Counted from the first letter of the stretch, positions 37,196 to 45,270 are shown. The stretch is 64,000 bases of DNA from CAILZL01 sp049840395 (GCA_049840395.1 JASGLD010000009.1:248001-312000), one strand, 5' to 3'. The notes: a model not told the origin generated them from the letters alone. Made by a program: numbers and translations.

Positions 37196-38539
37196 TCAGG
37201 CGGCTTCGGACGCGGCGTTCATGACTTCGGCTTGCTGCTTGTGTTGCAGGGCCAGGGCATAGGCTTCGCGTTCGGCGGCCTTGTGGGTGGCAGTGAAGCG
37301 CACGGCGATGGCGCATACCGCGCTGGCGGTGACCAACAAGCCCAGTGTGAACAAGCCATCCTGTGTAGTGACGCTGCCCTTCATCAGGAAGCCTGCCGCG
37401 ACTGCGCCGACATTGCCGCCGGCACCGATAATTCCGGATACGCCGCCCTTGGCCTTGTTGTTGATGAAAGGCGTCAAGCTGTAAGTCGCACCGCAGGCCA
37501 TGTGCGTGAACAAACCAAACACAATCATGGTGACGAAGGCGGCCGAGGCGCTGCCGGACTTGGCGAACAGGGTCAGGCCAATACCTTCAAGCAGAATCAG
37601 CAAGAACAACCAGGTGGTGCGGCCATCCAGACCCTTGCTATGTGCCAGCTTGTCGGAGACCAGGCCGCCCAATGCGCGTGCGAACAAGGCCAACAGACCG
37701 AAGCAGCCCACATACAAACCGGCAGTCTTCACATCGAGCTGGAATTGATCGACGAAGTAGACCGAGGCCATGTTGTGAATGGTCAGTTCCACGCCGAAGC
37801 AGGCGCCGTAGGTGACGAACAACATCCACACGCGATAGTCGCGCGCTGCCAGCATGAAGCTCTGCCAGCCGCTCAAACCCTTCGCGTCGTCGTGATGCGG
37901 CAAGTCTTTGAGATTGCCGCGCGGTGTGTCCTTGGCATTGCGGTAGTAGAACACCGCCATGATCAACATCATCACGCCCGGCACGAACATGGCGATGCGC
38001 CAACCCATGGCCTGCTCGACACCGAAGCTGGTGATGGCCGCAACGATCAACGGCATCAGCGCCTGCGTGGCGCCACCGCCGGCATTACCCCAACCCGCAA
38101 CCGTGGCATTGGCCGTGCCCACTACGTTCGGAGCAAACATCGTCGAGGTATGTAGCTGCGTGATGACGAACGAGGCGCCGATGGCACCGATGCACAGACG
38201 AAAGAACAGAAAGGCTTCGTAGCTATGCGTGAAGGCAATGCCCATCACCGGTATCGCGCCCAGCGCCAGCATCCACGTATAAGTGAGACGAGCGCCGAAC
38301 TTGTCGCACAGCGGACCGACCAGCAGTCGCACCAGGATGGTCACCATCACTGCAGCGATGTTGATGTTGGCCAGTTGATCTTTCGTCAGGCCCAGATCGT
38401 TACGAATGATGGGCATCAACGGTGCGACGGCAAACCAGGCGAAGAAGCAGACGAAGAACGCCATCCATGCCAGATGAAACGCTCGCATCGGAATCGTGGT
38501 GAAGTTCAACAGCTGTATGCGAGTGGCGCGACCGTTCAT
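37196..38539 (-). CDS. narK: NarK-type nitrate/nitrite MFS transporter
   Basis: 447 residues with about 12 membrane helices. The two Gly-rich nitrate signatures are visible, GWGNAGGGATQALMPL in helix 5 region and GIIGAGGNVGAVAAGF in helix 11 region, along with LVGPLCDKFGARLTY (motif A). It imports nitrate or exchanges nitrate/nitrite at the inner membrane. First gene of the assimilation operon, preceded by GAGG and a leader with sigma-54 promoter, hairpins and terminator. Confidence 0.95.
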   Translation of the reverse strand: MNGRATRIQLLNFTTIPMRAFHLAWMAFFVCFFAWFAVAPLMPIIRNDLGLTKDQLANINIAAVMVTILVRLLVGPLCDKFGARLTYTWMLALGAIPVMGIAFTHSYEAFLFFRLCIGAIGASFVITQLHTSTMFAPNVVGTANATVAGWGNAGGGATQALMPLIVAAITSFGVEQAMGWRIAMFVPGVMMLIMAVFYYRNAKDTPRGNLKDLPHHDDAKGLSGWQSFMLAARDYRVWMLFVTYGACFGVELTIHNMASVYFVDQFQLDVKTAGLYVGCFGLLALFARALGGLVSDKLAHSKGLDGRTTWLFLLILLEGIGLTLFAKSGSASAAFVTMIVFGLFTHMACGATYSLTPFINNKAKGGVSGIIGAGGNVGAVAAGFLMKGSVTTQDGLFTLGLLVTASAVCAIAVRFTATHKAAEREAYALALQHKQQAEVMNAASEAA

Positions 38540-38563
38540 TGCTAGCCTCGAAACCTTCCGACC

Positions 38564-38624
38564 AAAAAAAACGCCGCGCGAAGATCAGAAAAGCCCGGAG
38601 TGCTCAACTGACATTCGGCGGCGT
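38564..38624 (-). terminator. leader terminator of the narK operon (attenuator)
   Basis: ACGCCGC (38624-38618) pairs with GCGGCGT (38577-38571), followed by a run of T, about 25 bases ahead of the narK ATG. It should stop transcription unless antiterminated. The left arm belongs to GGCAACGCCGCCG (38628-38616), repeated exactly in the nrtA leader. Confidence 0.72.
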
Positions 38625-38631
38625 TGCCAAG

Positions 38632-38688
38632 GAGGTCCCTCGCCAGAAGGAGAGACCTCACCAGAGTTGCGGGGGGATGCGAACTCTG
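38632..38688 (-). promoter_or_regulatory. tandem hairpins in the narK leader, candidate NasT (ANTAR) target
   Basis: Hairpin 1: CAGAGTT/AACTCTG (38688-38662). Hairpin 2: GAGGTCTCTC/GAGGGACCTC (38659-38632), 10 pairs with one G-T wobble. They sit between the predicted transcription start and the terminator. The hexaloop A1/G4 rule of ANTAR targets is not obvious here. Confidence 0.55.
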
Positions 38689-38702
38689 TTGCATCTATCA
38701 AT

Positions 38703-38717
38703 GCAATGGCTGTGCCA
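38703..38717 (-). promoter_or_regulatory. sigma-54 promoter of the narK-nirB-nasA operon
   Basis: TGGCAC-A-GCCA-TTGC matches the -24/-12 consensus with correct spacing; +1 would be near 38691. Implies nitrogen-limitation (NtrC-type) activation. Confidence 0.85.
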
Positions 38718-38915
38718 GCAGGGATGTCTATTGCGAATCAGTAACTTAGCTGGGGTTTTCTGCGTATTGGCGCTAATAAAGCTCTTTTGTTGTGCTCAAA
38801 CAGCGCAGTACTACATCACGCTCGCACGTTTTTTGTGCGGTGCGACAGTGCAGTGTAGGCTGTTACTTCGATGCAGTTCAGTGTCCATTGTTTATTGTCG
38901 ACTGCCACTCAAACT

Positions 38916-39650
38916 ATGAATCAATCTGTTCAACTCTCTCATCAAAACATTGCTCAAGCCTTGCGGCAACAGGGCTTTGCCTTTGCACCAGCGTCTACCT
39001 TTACAGCGCTGCTGCCCGCCGATGTCATGTCGCATTGGTCGGAGTTTGCCGCCGGTTGGAACGATCTGGGCATGGACACGTACATGGCCGATGGCGGACG
39101 TTATCGCCGCCGTCGTTTTGAAGCCTTTGCGGTGACGGCGCAGGCCATCATCCGCAAGCCGCGCCAGCCGCACTATCAAAGTACCGACTACAACACCTTG
39201 AATGGCGGCATCGAGCGCTGGTTTCAGTCTTTCAACGATCGCATCGCTGCGCATCCGATATTGCTGGCGATTCTGCGCAGCTGTCATCGCCTGTTCGATG
39301 AGCTGGTGCCGGTTGTCGATCGTCCGCCGGCCTGGCATGTCGAATGCCATCAATTTCGCATCGAGGCGCAGGCTGATGCACAGGGCAAGCCCACACCGGA
39401 GGGCCTGCATCGCGACGGCGTTGATTGGGTGTTGGTGATGTTGGTAGCGCGCGAGAACATCGTTGAAGGCATGACCACCATTCACGATGCGCAACGGCAA
39501 CTGCTGGGCAGCTTCACGCTGGCCGAGCCCTGCGATGCGGCCTTTGTCGATGACAGTCGTGTGTATCACGGCGTCACGCCGGTGAGTCCGTTGGATGTAA
39601 CTCGGCCAGCTTATCGTGATGTATTGGTCGTTACGTTTAGACGGGCGTGA
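38916..39650 (+). CDS. 2OG-Fe(II) dioxygenase family protein (PF10014 type)
   Basis: 244 residues from ATG 38916; an ATG at 38871 is possible, neither has a good ribosome site. The iron ligands HRD (GLHRDGVDWVLV) and the distal H (RVYHGVTPV) are present with spacing typical of the family, which includes amino-acid hydroxylases such as isoleucine 4-hydroxylase. Catalyses hydroxylation with 2-oxoglutarate and O2; the substrate here is unknown. It starts ~200 bases from the nas promoter on the opposite strand. Confidence 0.83.
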   Translation: MNQSVQLSHQNIAQALRQQGFAFAPASTFTALLPADVMSHWSEFAAGWNDLGMDTYMADGGRYRRRRFEAFAVTAQAIIRKPRQPHYQSTDYNTLNGGIERWFQSFNDRIAAHPILLAILRSCHRLFDELVPVVDRPPAWHVECHQFRIEAQADAQGKPTPEGLHRDGVDWVLVMLVARENIVEGMTTIHDAQRQLLGSFTLAEPCDAAFVDDSRVYHGVTPVSPLDVTRPAYRDVLVVTFRRA

Positions 39651-39662
39651 TTGATTACCTAT

Positions 39663-39738
39663 GTAGGCTGGCGTTGTAGCGAAGCGAAAACCCAGCATCT
39701 TGATTGCTATTAGATGCTGGGATTGCATCCCAGCCTAC
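39663..39738. repeat. GTAG-headed REP pair
   Basis: GTAGGCTGGCG...AACCCAGCATC faces GATGCTGGGATTGCATCCCAGCCTAC. Confidence 0.78.
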
Positions 39739-39828
39739 TTTCTAAATCAAAAGCTCTTGGCCTATTAGTTGAATGCAGCGCTATGATGCGCGCTGGGCGA
39801 CAGCCTCGCGATCTAATAGGGGAGATTC

Positions 39829-40326
39829 GTGAGCGAGACAACATTGCAGGCGCTGGAAAAAATAGTCGAGCGCGATTTTCCGCCATCACAAGTGGCGCAT
39901 ATGAAGGGTTTCTGTCGTAGCTTGTTGGATAGAAGTCCCACCGAAGACAAGCATCGCGATGCGCCGGTGCGCAAAACCTGCGCGCTGATCGGTGATAAGT
40001 GGAGCAGCCTGGTGGTGTTGTTTCTGCATGCCGGAACGATGCGCTATTCCACGCTGCAGCGGCTGGCCTCGACTTTCTCGCATGAAGGCGGCGAGACCGG
40101 TATTTCGCAACGCATGCTGACGCGTACTCTACGGGTGCTGGAAGAAGACGGCTTTGTGGCGCGGCGCATCCTGCCCGCCGTGCCGCCGCATGTGGAGTAT
40201 TCCCTGACGCCGCTGGGCGAATCCTTCCACGAGCAAATCATCAATGTGATCCAGTGGGCGGAACGGCATACGCCGGAGATCATGCAGGCACGTACTGCAT
40301 TCAAGGCCATCGAACCGGTGGAATGA
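39829..40326 (+). CDS. HxlR family transcriptional regulator
   Basis: 165 residues from GTG 39829, which follows GGGGAGA. The winged-helix domain spans about residues 45-140: CALIGDKWSSLVVLFL, ISQRMLTRTLRVLEEDGFVARR and VEYSLTPLGESF are family signatures. HxlR proteins often respond to redox or aldehyde signals; a cysteine lies in the recognition region (KTCALIG). The target may be itself or a neighbour. Confidence 0.92.
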   Translation: MSETTLQALEKIVERDFPPSQVAHMKGFCRSLLDRSPTEDKHRDAPVRKTCALIGDKWSSLVVLFLHAGTMRYSTLQRLASTFSHEGGETGISQRMLTRTLRVLEEDGFVARRILPAVPPHVEYSLTPLGESFHEQIINVIQWAERHTPEIMQARTAFKAIEPVE

Positions 40327-40408
40327 CCTGGTAGGCAAGCGCGACTGTTGGCGCATGCCTTGCATGATATGAGGCTGCTTGTACTTACAGGCTTGCCGGC
40401 AGCTTCTC

Positions 40409-40813
40409 ATGCACCATTTGCTTGCCTATCTGCGCCAACTGTCCACTGCGAAAACGGTGTTGTGGTGCTACCTGTTGTGGTACCTGGTCATGGCGAGTTT
40501 TCACTTCGATCCCACGCCGCGCATCTGGATTACTTCTCTCGGCATCAGCGCCATCATCGGTTTTGCCTTGATTCTCAGTGTGTCGGGCAATGGCAGGCGT
40601 GATTTTTGGACCACCGCACGGCTGTTCATGATGCCGTTCTGCGTGTCCAGTTTTTCGGCGCTGATCAAGGATCGCGGTTTTGTGCTGATTGCCTCGCCGG
40701 TCTGGTATGAAGACCTCGTGGCGGCAGGCGCCTGTGCTGCATTTCTACTGCTGTGTTACGTACTGCGCCAATTGCCTGTGTCAATGCCAGCGCAGCAGCG
40801 TATTGCCGAATAG
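40409..40813 (+). CDS. small integral membrane protein, unrecognised
   Basis: 134 residues from ATG 40409 (a TTG at 40379 is possible). About four hydrophobic helices: VLWCYLLWYLVMAS, TSLGISAIIGFALILSV, LFMMPFCVSSFSAL, AGACAAFLLLCYVL. No family assigned. Its 3' end overlaps the 3' end of the convergent nrsF-like gene by 33 bases. Confidence 0.6.
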   Translation: MHHLLAYLRQLSTAKTVLWCYLLWYLVMASFHFDPTPRIWITSLGISAIIGFALILSVSGNGRRDFWTTARLFMMPFCVSSFSALIKDRGFVLIASPVWYEDLVAAGACAAFLLLCYVLRQLPVSMPAQQRIAE

Positions 40814-41425
40814 CGCGCCCACGCCTGCCGGCAGCAACATGCCCAGCGTGTACCAGGTGGTCACGAACGACACACTGCTTTCCGTGCAGAACAGGCCATA
40901 GACGAATGCGGCAATCGCGCCGGATAACAGGCCGGCAGTGCAGGCGGCCAAGCGCAGCCGGGTGGGAGCAGCGCGACGCAAGGCGCGACATAGCACTGCG
41001 AATACCGGTAACGAAAGCAGGCCTATGTTGAAGGGACAGAATGCCGCAGAGTGCCCTAACCAGGTATCCATGCGCGCGATTTGGGGTAGTTGCAGTTGGG
41101 TGCGAATGGACAACAGGGTCAGTAGCAATACCGGCACCAGCGGCAGCAATGCCAATAAACCCAGCTTGCCGCCGGGACGCGCCATGCGCTCGCATAAAAT
41201 ATAGGCAATCAATCCCAGGCTGATGGCATAGGTCCACTTCATCCAGAATGGCCAGCTGAAAAATGCAGTCGCGAGATCGTCACGAAAGCCATAAGCCACC
41301 GACAGCATCAGCAGGCAGAAACCAAAGCCGACAATGCTGCCCCAGGTCAGCAATTGCGCAACCGGATCGCGCGGCGCAGCCTTGAGATTGGCGGTTAGCG
41401 AAACAATAAGATCGTCGGTTTGCAT
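40781..41425 (-). CDS. NrsF family (DUF1109) membrane anti-sigma factor
   Basis: 214 residues, about six membrane helices and a short cytosolic N-terminus (MQTDDLIVSLTANLKAAPRDP), typical of DUF1109/NrsF, shown in Caulobacter to be the anti-sigma of SigF. It starts 2 bases after the sigma stop on the same strand. It should hold SigF at the inner membrane and release it on copper or redox stress. Cysteines are present (YILCERM, AAFCPFN, VLCRAL, LFCTES) as possible sensors. Confidence 0.88.
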   Translation of the reverse strand: MQTDDLIVSLTANLKAAPRDPVAQLLTWGSIVGFGFCLLMLSVAYGFRDDLATAFFSWPFWMKWTYAISLGLIAYILCERMARPGGKLGLLALLPLVPVLLLTLLSIRTQLQLPQIARMDTWLGHSAAFCPFNIGLLSLPVFAVLCRALRRAAPTRLRLAACTAGLLSGAIAAFVYGLFCTESSVSFVTTWYTLGMLLPAGVGALFGNTLLRWH

Positions 41426-41427
41426 GG

Positions 41428-42003
41428 TTAGTGTCGAGTGTCAACGCCCAGCAAGGCGCTCAATTTTTTCAGTCCGCGATGTACGCCCACCTTGATACCG
41501 GACACGGACTGACCGCTGCGTTCGGCGGCTTCTTCCACGGATAGTCCTTCAATGCGGGTGAGTTCGATGGCGGTACGTTGTGCCACCGGCAATTCGGCGA
41601 GCAGGTCGCCTACGTCACGGCTGGCATCTTCGGCAGCGGTGGATTCCATGCCGAACAATTCATCGCAGTCATCGATGTTGATGGTTATGCGTATGCGCTG
41701 GCGGCGCAAATGATCGATGAGCTTGTAACGCGCCACGGCGTACGCCCAGGACGTAAACATCTGCTCGCGATCGTAGGTGGAGCGGCGCGTATGTATGGCG
41801 AGCAAGGTTTCCTGCACCAGATCCTCCACATCGGCATGGTCGTAAGAGAGTCGCCGCCGATAGAACTGGCGCAGTAGTTGCGCCAGATGTGTCAGCAACT
41901 GACCGTGTGCCTGCGCGTCGCCCTGCAAGCCGCGCAGCATCAGTTCGCGAAGCTGGGCTTCGGCGTCCTGCAGAAAGGCGGAGGCGGGTACGGACCGGCT
42001 CAT
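41428..42003 (-). CDS. sigF: ECF sigma factor, SigF-type
   Basis: 191 residues. Region 2 includes YDHADVEDLVQETLLAIH and FTSWAYAVARYKLIDHLRR; region 4 includes LPVAQRTAIELTRIEGLSVEEAAERSG and VSGIKVGVHRGLKKL, close to SigF-type ECFs paired with NrsF. The ATG at 42003 lies only 8 bases beyond a CGAA -10 element, so its mRNA would be leaderless or nearly so; an internal ATG at 41940 is the alternative start. Divergent from the bufferin operon it is expected to drive, and autoregulated by a matching promoter. Confidence 0.9.
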   Translation of the reverse strand: MSRSVPASAFLQDAEAQLRELMLRGLQGDAQAHGQLLTHLAQLLRQFYRRRLSYDHADVEDLVQETLLAIHTRRSTYDREQMFTSWAYAVARYKLIDHLRRQRIRITINIDDCDELFGMESTAAEDASRDVGDLLAELPVAQRTAIELTRIEGLSVEEAAERSGQSVSGIKVGVHRGLKKLSALLGVDTRH

Positions 42004-42010
42004 ATTCGTA

Positions 42011-42036
42011 TTCGAACGACCAGGGGTTCCGGTTAC
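42011..42036 (-). promoter_or_regulatory. SigF-type promoter of sigF-nrsF
   Basis: GTAACC (42036-42031), exactly 16 bases, CGAA (42014-42011). This is the motif I know for Caulobacter SigF targets, and implies autoregulation. The start point would fall at about 42003-42006, at the sigma ATG. Confidence 0.82.
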
Positions 42037-42076
42037 AGGGTGGCGAAAAAATATTTAAAAAATTCTGGCGCGCACT

Positions 42077-42102
42077 GTAACCGAATGCACGCGGCTTGCG
42101 AA
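42077..42102 (+). promoter_or_regulatory. SigF-type promoter of the bufferin operon
   Basis: GTAACC (42077-42082), exactly 16 bases, CGAA (42099-42102). Identical elements and spacing to the divergent sigF promoter. Start near 42109, leaving a ~65-base leader before the DUF2282 ATG. Confidence 0.85.
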
Positions 42103-42173
42103 CTTGATCCATGCAAGCCGCTGCCAAGCGCTTCAAATGTGACTACTGAATCACCCATTTACGGAGAATACCC

Positions 42174-42470
42174 ATGAAGACTGCAAACCTGATGCTGGCC
42201 TCGATTGCTCTTTCTGCACTGAGCGCCGGCGTGGCCCTGGCTGCCGACAAAGACGCAGCGAAACCCGCCATGGATAAACAAGCCATGGAGAAATGCTACG
42301 GCGTGGCGCTGGCCGGTAAGAACGACTGCAAGGCGGGCGCGGGCACTACCTGTGCAGCCACTGCCAAGGTCGACTATCAAGGCAATGCCTGGAAGAACGT
42401 ACCCAAGGGCACCTGCGTCACCATCAAGACTCCCAAGGGTATGGGTTCGCTGACTGAGAAGGCGATGTAA
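42174..42470 (+). CDS. bufA1: bufferin precursor (DUF2282, BufA1-type copper-binding RiPP)
   Basis: 98 residues, preceded by ACGGAGAAT. A signal peptide ends near LALAAD. The mature part has four Cys: C41, C52, C60 and C81, the first two inside the family hallmark EKCYGVALAGKNDC. In known bufferins the MNIO enzyme modifies such cysteines (thiooxazole formation reported) to make a periplasmic copper-chelating peptide. The maturation genes follow on the same strand, and a SigF-type promoter precedes it. Confidence 0.92.
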   Translation: MKTANLMLASIALSALSAGVALAADKDAAKPAMDKQAMEKCYGVALAGKNDCKAGAGTTCAATAKVDYQGNAWKNVPKGTCVTIKTPKGMGSLTEKAM

Positions 42471-42510
42471 TCCCGGTGAGCTTGGGTTACCAAGGCCAAA
42501 AATACTGACT

Positions 42511-42583
42511 CGTCATTCCCGCGAAAGCGGGAATCCAGTTGAATAAGTTACCTTACTGGATGCCCGCCTACGCGGGCATGACG
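42511..42583. repeat. dRS3-like inverted repeat pair in the bufA-bufB gap
   Basis: CGTCATTCCCGCGAAAGCGGGAATCCAG and inverse CTGGATGCCCGCCTACGCGGGCATGACG. In mRNA it makes a large hairpin just after the precursor gene. Confidence 0.82.
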
Positions 42584-42665
42584 CTAGTAAAGATTTAAAA
42601 ATGGTTGCGGCAACAGACATGTCCGGTCCTTCTTTAGCCGTCAGTTAAGACCGATCGCCGCATAG

Positions 42666-43547
42666 ATGGATGTTATGAATTTACAACTGCCACTCACCGC
42701 CGGTCTCAGCTTCAAGCCCGAATACTTCGAGGCCGCGCATGGCTGCGATGCGGCAGGCATGTGGTATGAGATTCATCCCGAAAATTACATGATTGCCGGT
42801 GGGCCGCGTCTGGCCATGCTCGATGCGATATGCGAACGGCATCCCGTATCGGTGCATGGCGTGGGCTTATCGCTGGCTTCATTCGAAAAACCCGATGCGG
42901 CACATCTGCAGCGTCTGGCTGCGGTGGTGCGGCGCACGCAGGCGGTGCTGGTGTCGGAGCATCTGGCATGGTCGGTCACCACCGGCAGCTACCTGCCTGA
43001 TTTGTTGCCATTTCCGCGTACGCAGGAAGCGCTGCTCTGCATCGCGCGCAACATCGATATCACCCAGAATGTTCTGCAGCGACGCATCCTGATCGAAAAT
43101 CCTTCCTTGTATGTGCGGCTTGAACACGAATACAGCGAAGCTGAGTTTCTCGCTGAGTTGGTACGTCGCACCGGCTGCGGGTTGTTGCTGGATGTCAATA
43201 ACGCTTATATCAGCGCTCACAATCTAGGTACCGATGTACGGCAGTATCTACATGGATTGCCCGTGCAGGCCATCGGTGAGATTCATCTGGCCGGTCACGC
43301 TGCGGATGAGAACACGGCGGGACAGTTGCTGATCGATACTCATGCTGCGCCGATCAGCGCTGCGGTGTGGTCGTTGTACGAAACCCTGATTGCCCGCATC
43401 GGACCAAGGCCGACGTTGATCGAGCGCGACGATAATCTGCCTGAGTTTGCCGAGTTGCTCGCTGAGCGACAGAGTGCGGCAGGCATTCTCGATGCAGCCA
43501 TTTTAAATACAGCCGGTAAGGAGCTACGCCATGTCCGCGTTGCGTGA
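42666..43547 (+). CDS. bufB: MNIO family (DUF692) bufferin-modifying enzyme
   Basis: 293 residues. TIM-barrel multinuclear non-heme iron enzyme: typical segments and metal-ligand regions are FEIHPENY-like EIHPENYM, VHGVGLSLAS, VLVSEHLAWS, ILIENPSLYV, LLLDVNNAYISAHN, GEIHLAGHA and IDTHAAPI. It oxidatively modifies Cys residues of the DUF2282 precursor in the cytosol with the help of the DUF2063 partner. Start ATG 42666 or 42675; neither has a strong ribosome site. It overlaps the partner gene by 17 bases. Confidence 0.93.
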   Translation: MDVMNLQLPLTAGLSFKPEYFEAAHGCDAAGMWYEIHPENYMIAGGPRLAMLDAICERHPVSVHGVGLSLASFEKPDAAHLQRLAAVVRRTQAVLVSEHLAWSVTTGSYLPDLLPFPRTQEALLCIARNIDITQNVLQRRILIENPSLYVRLEHEYSEAEFLAELVRRTGCGLLLDVNNAYISAHNLGTDVRQYLHGLPVQAIGEIHLAGHAADENTAGQLLIDTHAAPISAAVWSLYETLIARIGPRPTLIERDDNLPEFAELLAERQSAAGILDAAILNTAGKELRHVRVA

Positions 43548-44298
43548 GTTCCAACACGATTTCTCTCATGCGCTGCTGGAGCCGGAGACGGCGACGTTTG
43601 TTCGGTTCGGCGCCGGCATTGCGGTCTATCAGAACACCGTAATGAAGGGGCTGGTGGATGCGTTGCGCGCCAATTTTCCCGCTGTGGTACGACTGACAGG
43701 TGATGAGTGGTTCGATGCCACGGCTGTACGCTATGCCCACAAGCATCTGCCCGATCAACCATCGCTGGCGCTGTATGGTGCCGGCTATCCCCACTTTCTG
43801 CAGCAGTTGGCAGTCATGCGAGAGTTTCCTTACCTGCCGTGGGTGGCGCACCTGGATCGTTGCTGGACCGAGGTGCATTTCGCCATGGATGCACCGGCAT
43901 TGCAGGCGCAGCAACTGGCTGAACTGACGCCGGATAAGTTGAGCGAGTTATCTCTGCAATTGCATCCCGCAGTACGCTTCCTGCGTTACCCACACTCCGC
44001 GGTGAGCATCTGGCAGAGCAATCGCACGCAGGCGGATCCTGCTGTGGAAATGGAAGTGGCTGATGTAGTGGAAGCGGTATTGATTACTCGTCCGCATGGC
44101 GCCGTGCAGATAACGCCCTTGTCGTTAGCTGGCTATGAGTTCTTATCGCGTATTCAATCCGGCGCGACGCTTGGTGCAATAGCTGCTGAGTTGTTGAGCC
44201 AGGACAATGGCGTGGATGTCGGCTCGCTGTTGGCTATGTTGCTGAGTGCCGGCGCATTCGTGCCCTGGAATGAAGATGCAGACAAAATGGAGGCATAA
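43531..44298 (+). CDS. bufC: BufC partner protein (DUF2063, precursor-recognition)
   Basis: 255 residues. The N-terminal DUF2063 domain is clear (LREFQHDFSHALLEPE, YQNTVMKGLVDALRANFPAV). The C-terminal half (about 150-255) is the variable region that resembles RiPP recognition domains. It overlaps bufB, implying a complex made in fixed ratio. Older annotations call the family putative DNA-binding, for which I see no support here. Confidence 0.9.
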   Translation: MSALREFQHDFSHALLEPETATFVRFGAGIAVYQNTVMKGLVDALRANFPAVVRLTGDEWFDATAVRYAHKHLPDQPSLALYGAGYPHFLQQLAVMREFPYLPWVAHLDRCWTEVHFAMDAPALQAQQLAELTPDKLSELSLQLHPAVRFLRYPHSAVSIWQSNRTQADPAVEMEVADVVEAVLITRPHGAVQITPLSLAGYEFLSRIQSGATLGAIAAELLSQDNGVDVGSLLAMLLSAGAFVPWNEDADKMEA

Positions 44299-44302
44299 CC
44301 CT

Positions 44303-44767
44303 ATGAACACTACGATGTCCGTTTCCCGAGCTGCGCATGCCTCCGCCATGGAAGGTGTTGCGACGTTATTACAGCGCCTATTGCCGGATGCCTTGTTGCT
44401 GCTGGTGGCGCGTCTCGGTATTGCCGCCGTATTTTTTCTATCGGGTCGCACCAAGGTTGAGGGGCTGCTAACCATTACCGACTCGGCCTATTCCTTGTTC
44501 GAAACCGAATATAAATTGCCGCTGTTGTCGCCATATGTGGCCGCGCATGCTGCCACCTATGCGGAACATTTGTTGCCCATTCTGTTGGTGTTGGGTTTGC
44601 TCACCCGCTACGCCGCGTTGGGGCTGTTCGGTATGACATTGGTTATCGAGATCTTCGTCTACCCCGATGCCTGGCCGACGCATTTGAGCTGGGTGGCTAT
44701 TTTGCTGCCGCTGGTCGCCAAGGGCGGCGGGCGCTGGTCCCTGGATCGCTTGCTGCGAATTGCATAG
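44303..44767 (+). CDS. DoxX family membrane protein of the bufferin operon
   Basis: 154 residues from ATG 44303, chosen for AATGGAGG just upstream; four membrane helices with DoxX features (ALLLLVARLGIAAVFFLSGRTKVEG, LLPILLVLGLLTRYAALGLFG). DoxX proteins regularly close bufferin-type operons (DUF2282-DUF692-DUF2063-DoxX) and are thought to act in redox handling at the inner membrane. 4 bases after bufC. Confidence 0.9.
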   Translation: MNTTMSVSRAAHASAMEGVATLLQRLLPDALLLLVARLGIAAVFFLSGRTKVEGLLTITDSAYSLFETEYKLPLLSPYVAAHAATYAEHLLPILLVLGLLTRYAALGLFGMTLVIEIFVYPDAWPTHLSWVAILLPLVAKGGGRWSLDRLLRIA

Positions 44768-44833
44768 CAGGGCGGCGCGATTGCAGCTCGAGCGGCTATA
44801 CTCCGGCCATTCAACCGCCGGAGAGCCAGGACC

Positions 44834-45238
44834 ATGAAAAAACTCGTGTCGTTGCTGCTTGCTGCAACTTTGACCGCCGGCATGGCCTTGGCAGCACAAA
44901 GCCTGTCTTTCAGCGCCGTGATCGACAATCTCGATCTGCAGAAGAACACCAAGCTGCATGTCACCGAATATTGGAAGAGCGTCCGCGATCAATCGGTGAG
45001 CTGGTCGGGCGAAGCTTACGATGTGCAGGGCGGCAAGCGTTCCATGGTGAAGCTGTATCTGGCTGATAAATCGCGACCCTTGTACAAGGGCTATAACATC
45101 GTGGTGACCTCCACCGATGTGGAGAAGGCCGCGGCGATCAAGAAAGGCCAGCGCGTGAAGTTCACCGGTACGCTCACCGATTACAGCAGCAAGCGCTCGG
45201 GTGCGGTGATTGAGGTATCGAATGCCTCGTTGCAATGA
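44834..45238 (+). CDS. secreted protein of unknown function, OB-fold-like C-terminus
   Basis: 134 residues. Signal peptide ends at ALAAQ, GGAGAGCC precedes the ATG. The C-terminal KKGQRVKFTGTLTDY and GAVIEVSNASLQ resemble the beta pattern of small periplasmic OB-fold proteins. 66 bases after the DoxX gene on the same strand, so possibly the last gene of the bufferin transcript. No Cys in the mature part, so not itself a bufferin. Confidence 0.68.
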   Translation: MKKLVSLLLAATLTAGMALAAQSLSFSAVIDNLDLQKNTKLHVTEYWKSVRDQSVSWSGEAYDVQGGKRSMVKLYLADKSRPLYKGYNIVVTSTDVEKAAAIKKGQRVKFTGTLTDYSSKRSGAVIEVSNASLQ

Positions 45239-45270
45239 CGAGGCTTAAGATGTTGTGGGCATATTTATAA

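Noticed and set aside
37232..38155. 307-codon open frame on the plus strand opposite narK
   Set aside because: Antisense shadow: low-complexity His/Gln/Ala/Gly composition from a GC-rich codon pattern; narK on the other strand has clear helices and motifs.
38689..38706. TTGCAT-TGATAG-ATGCAA hairpin near the narK promoter
   Set aside because: Overlaps the -12 element, so it would not be in the transcript.
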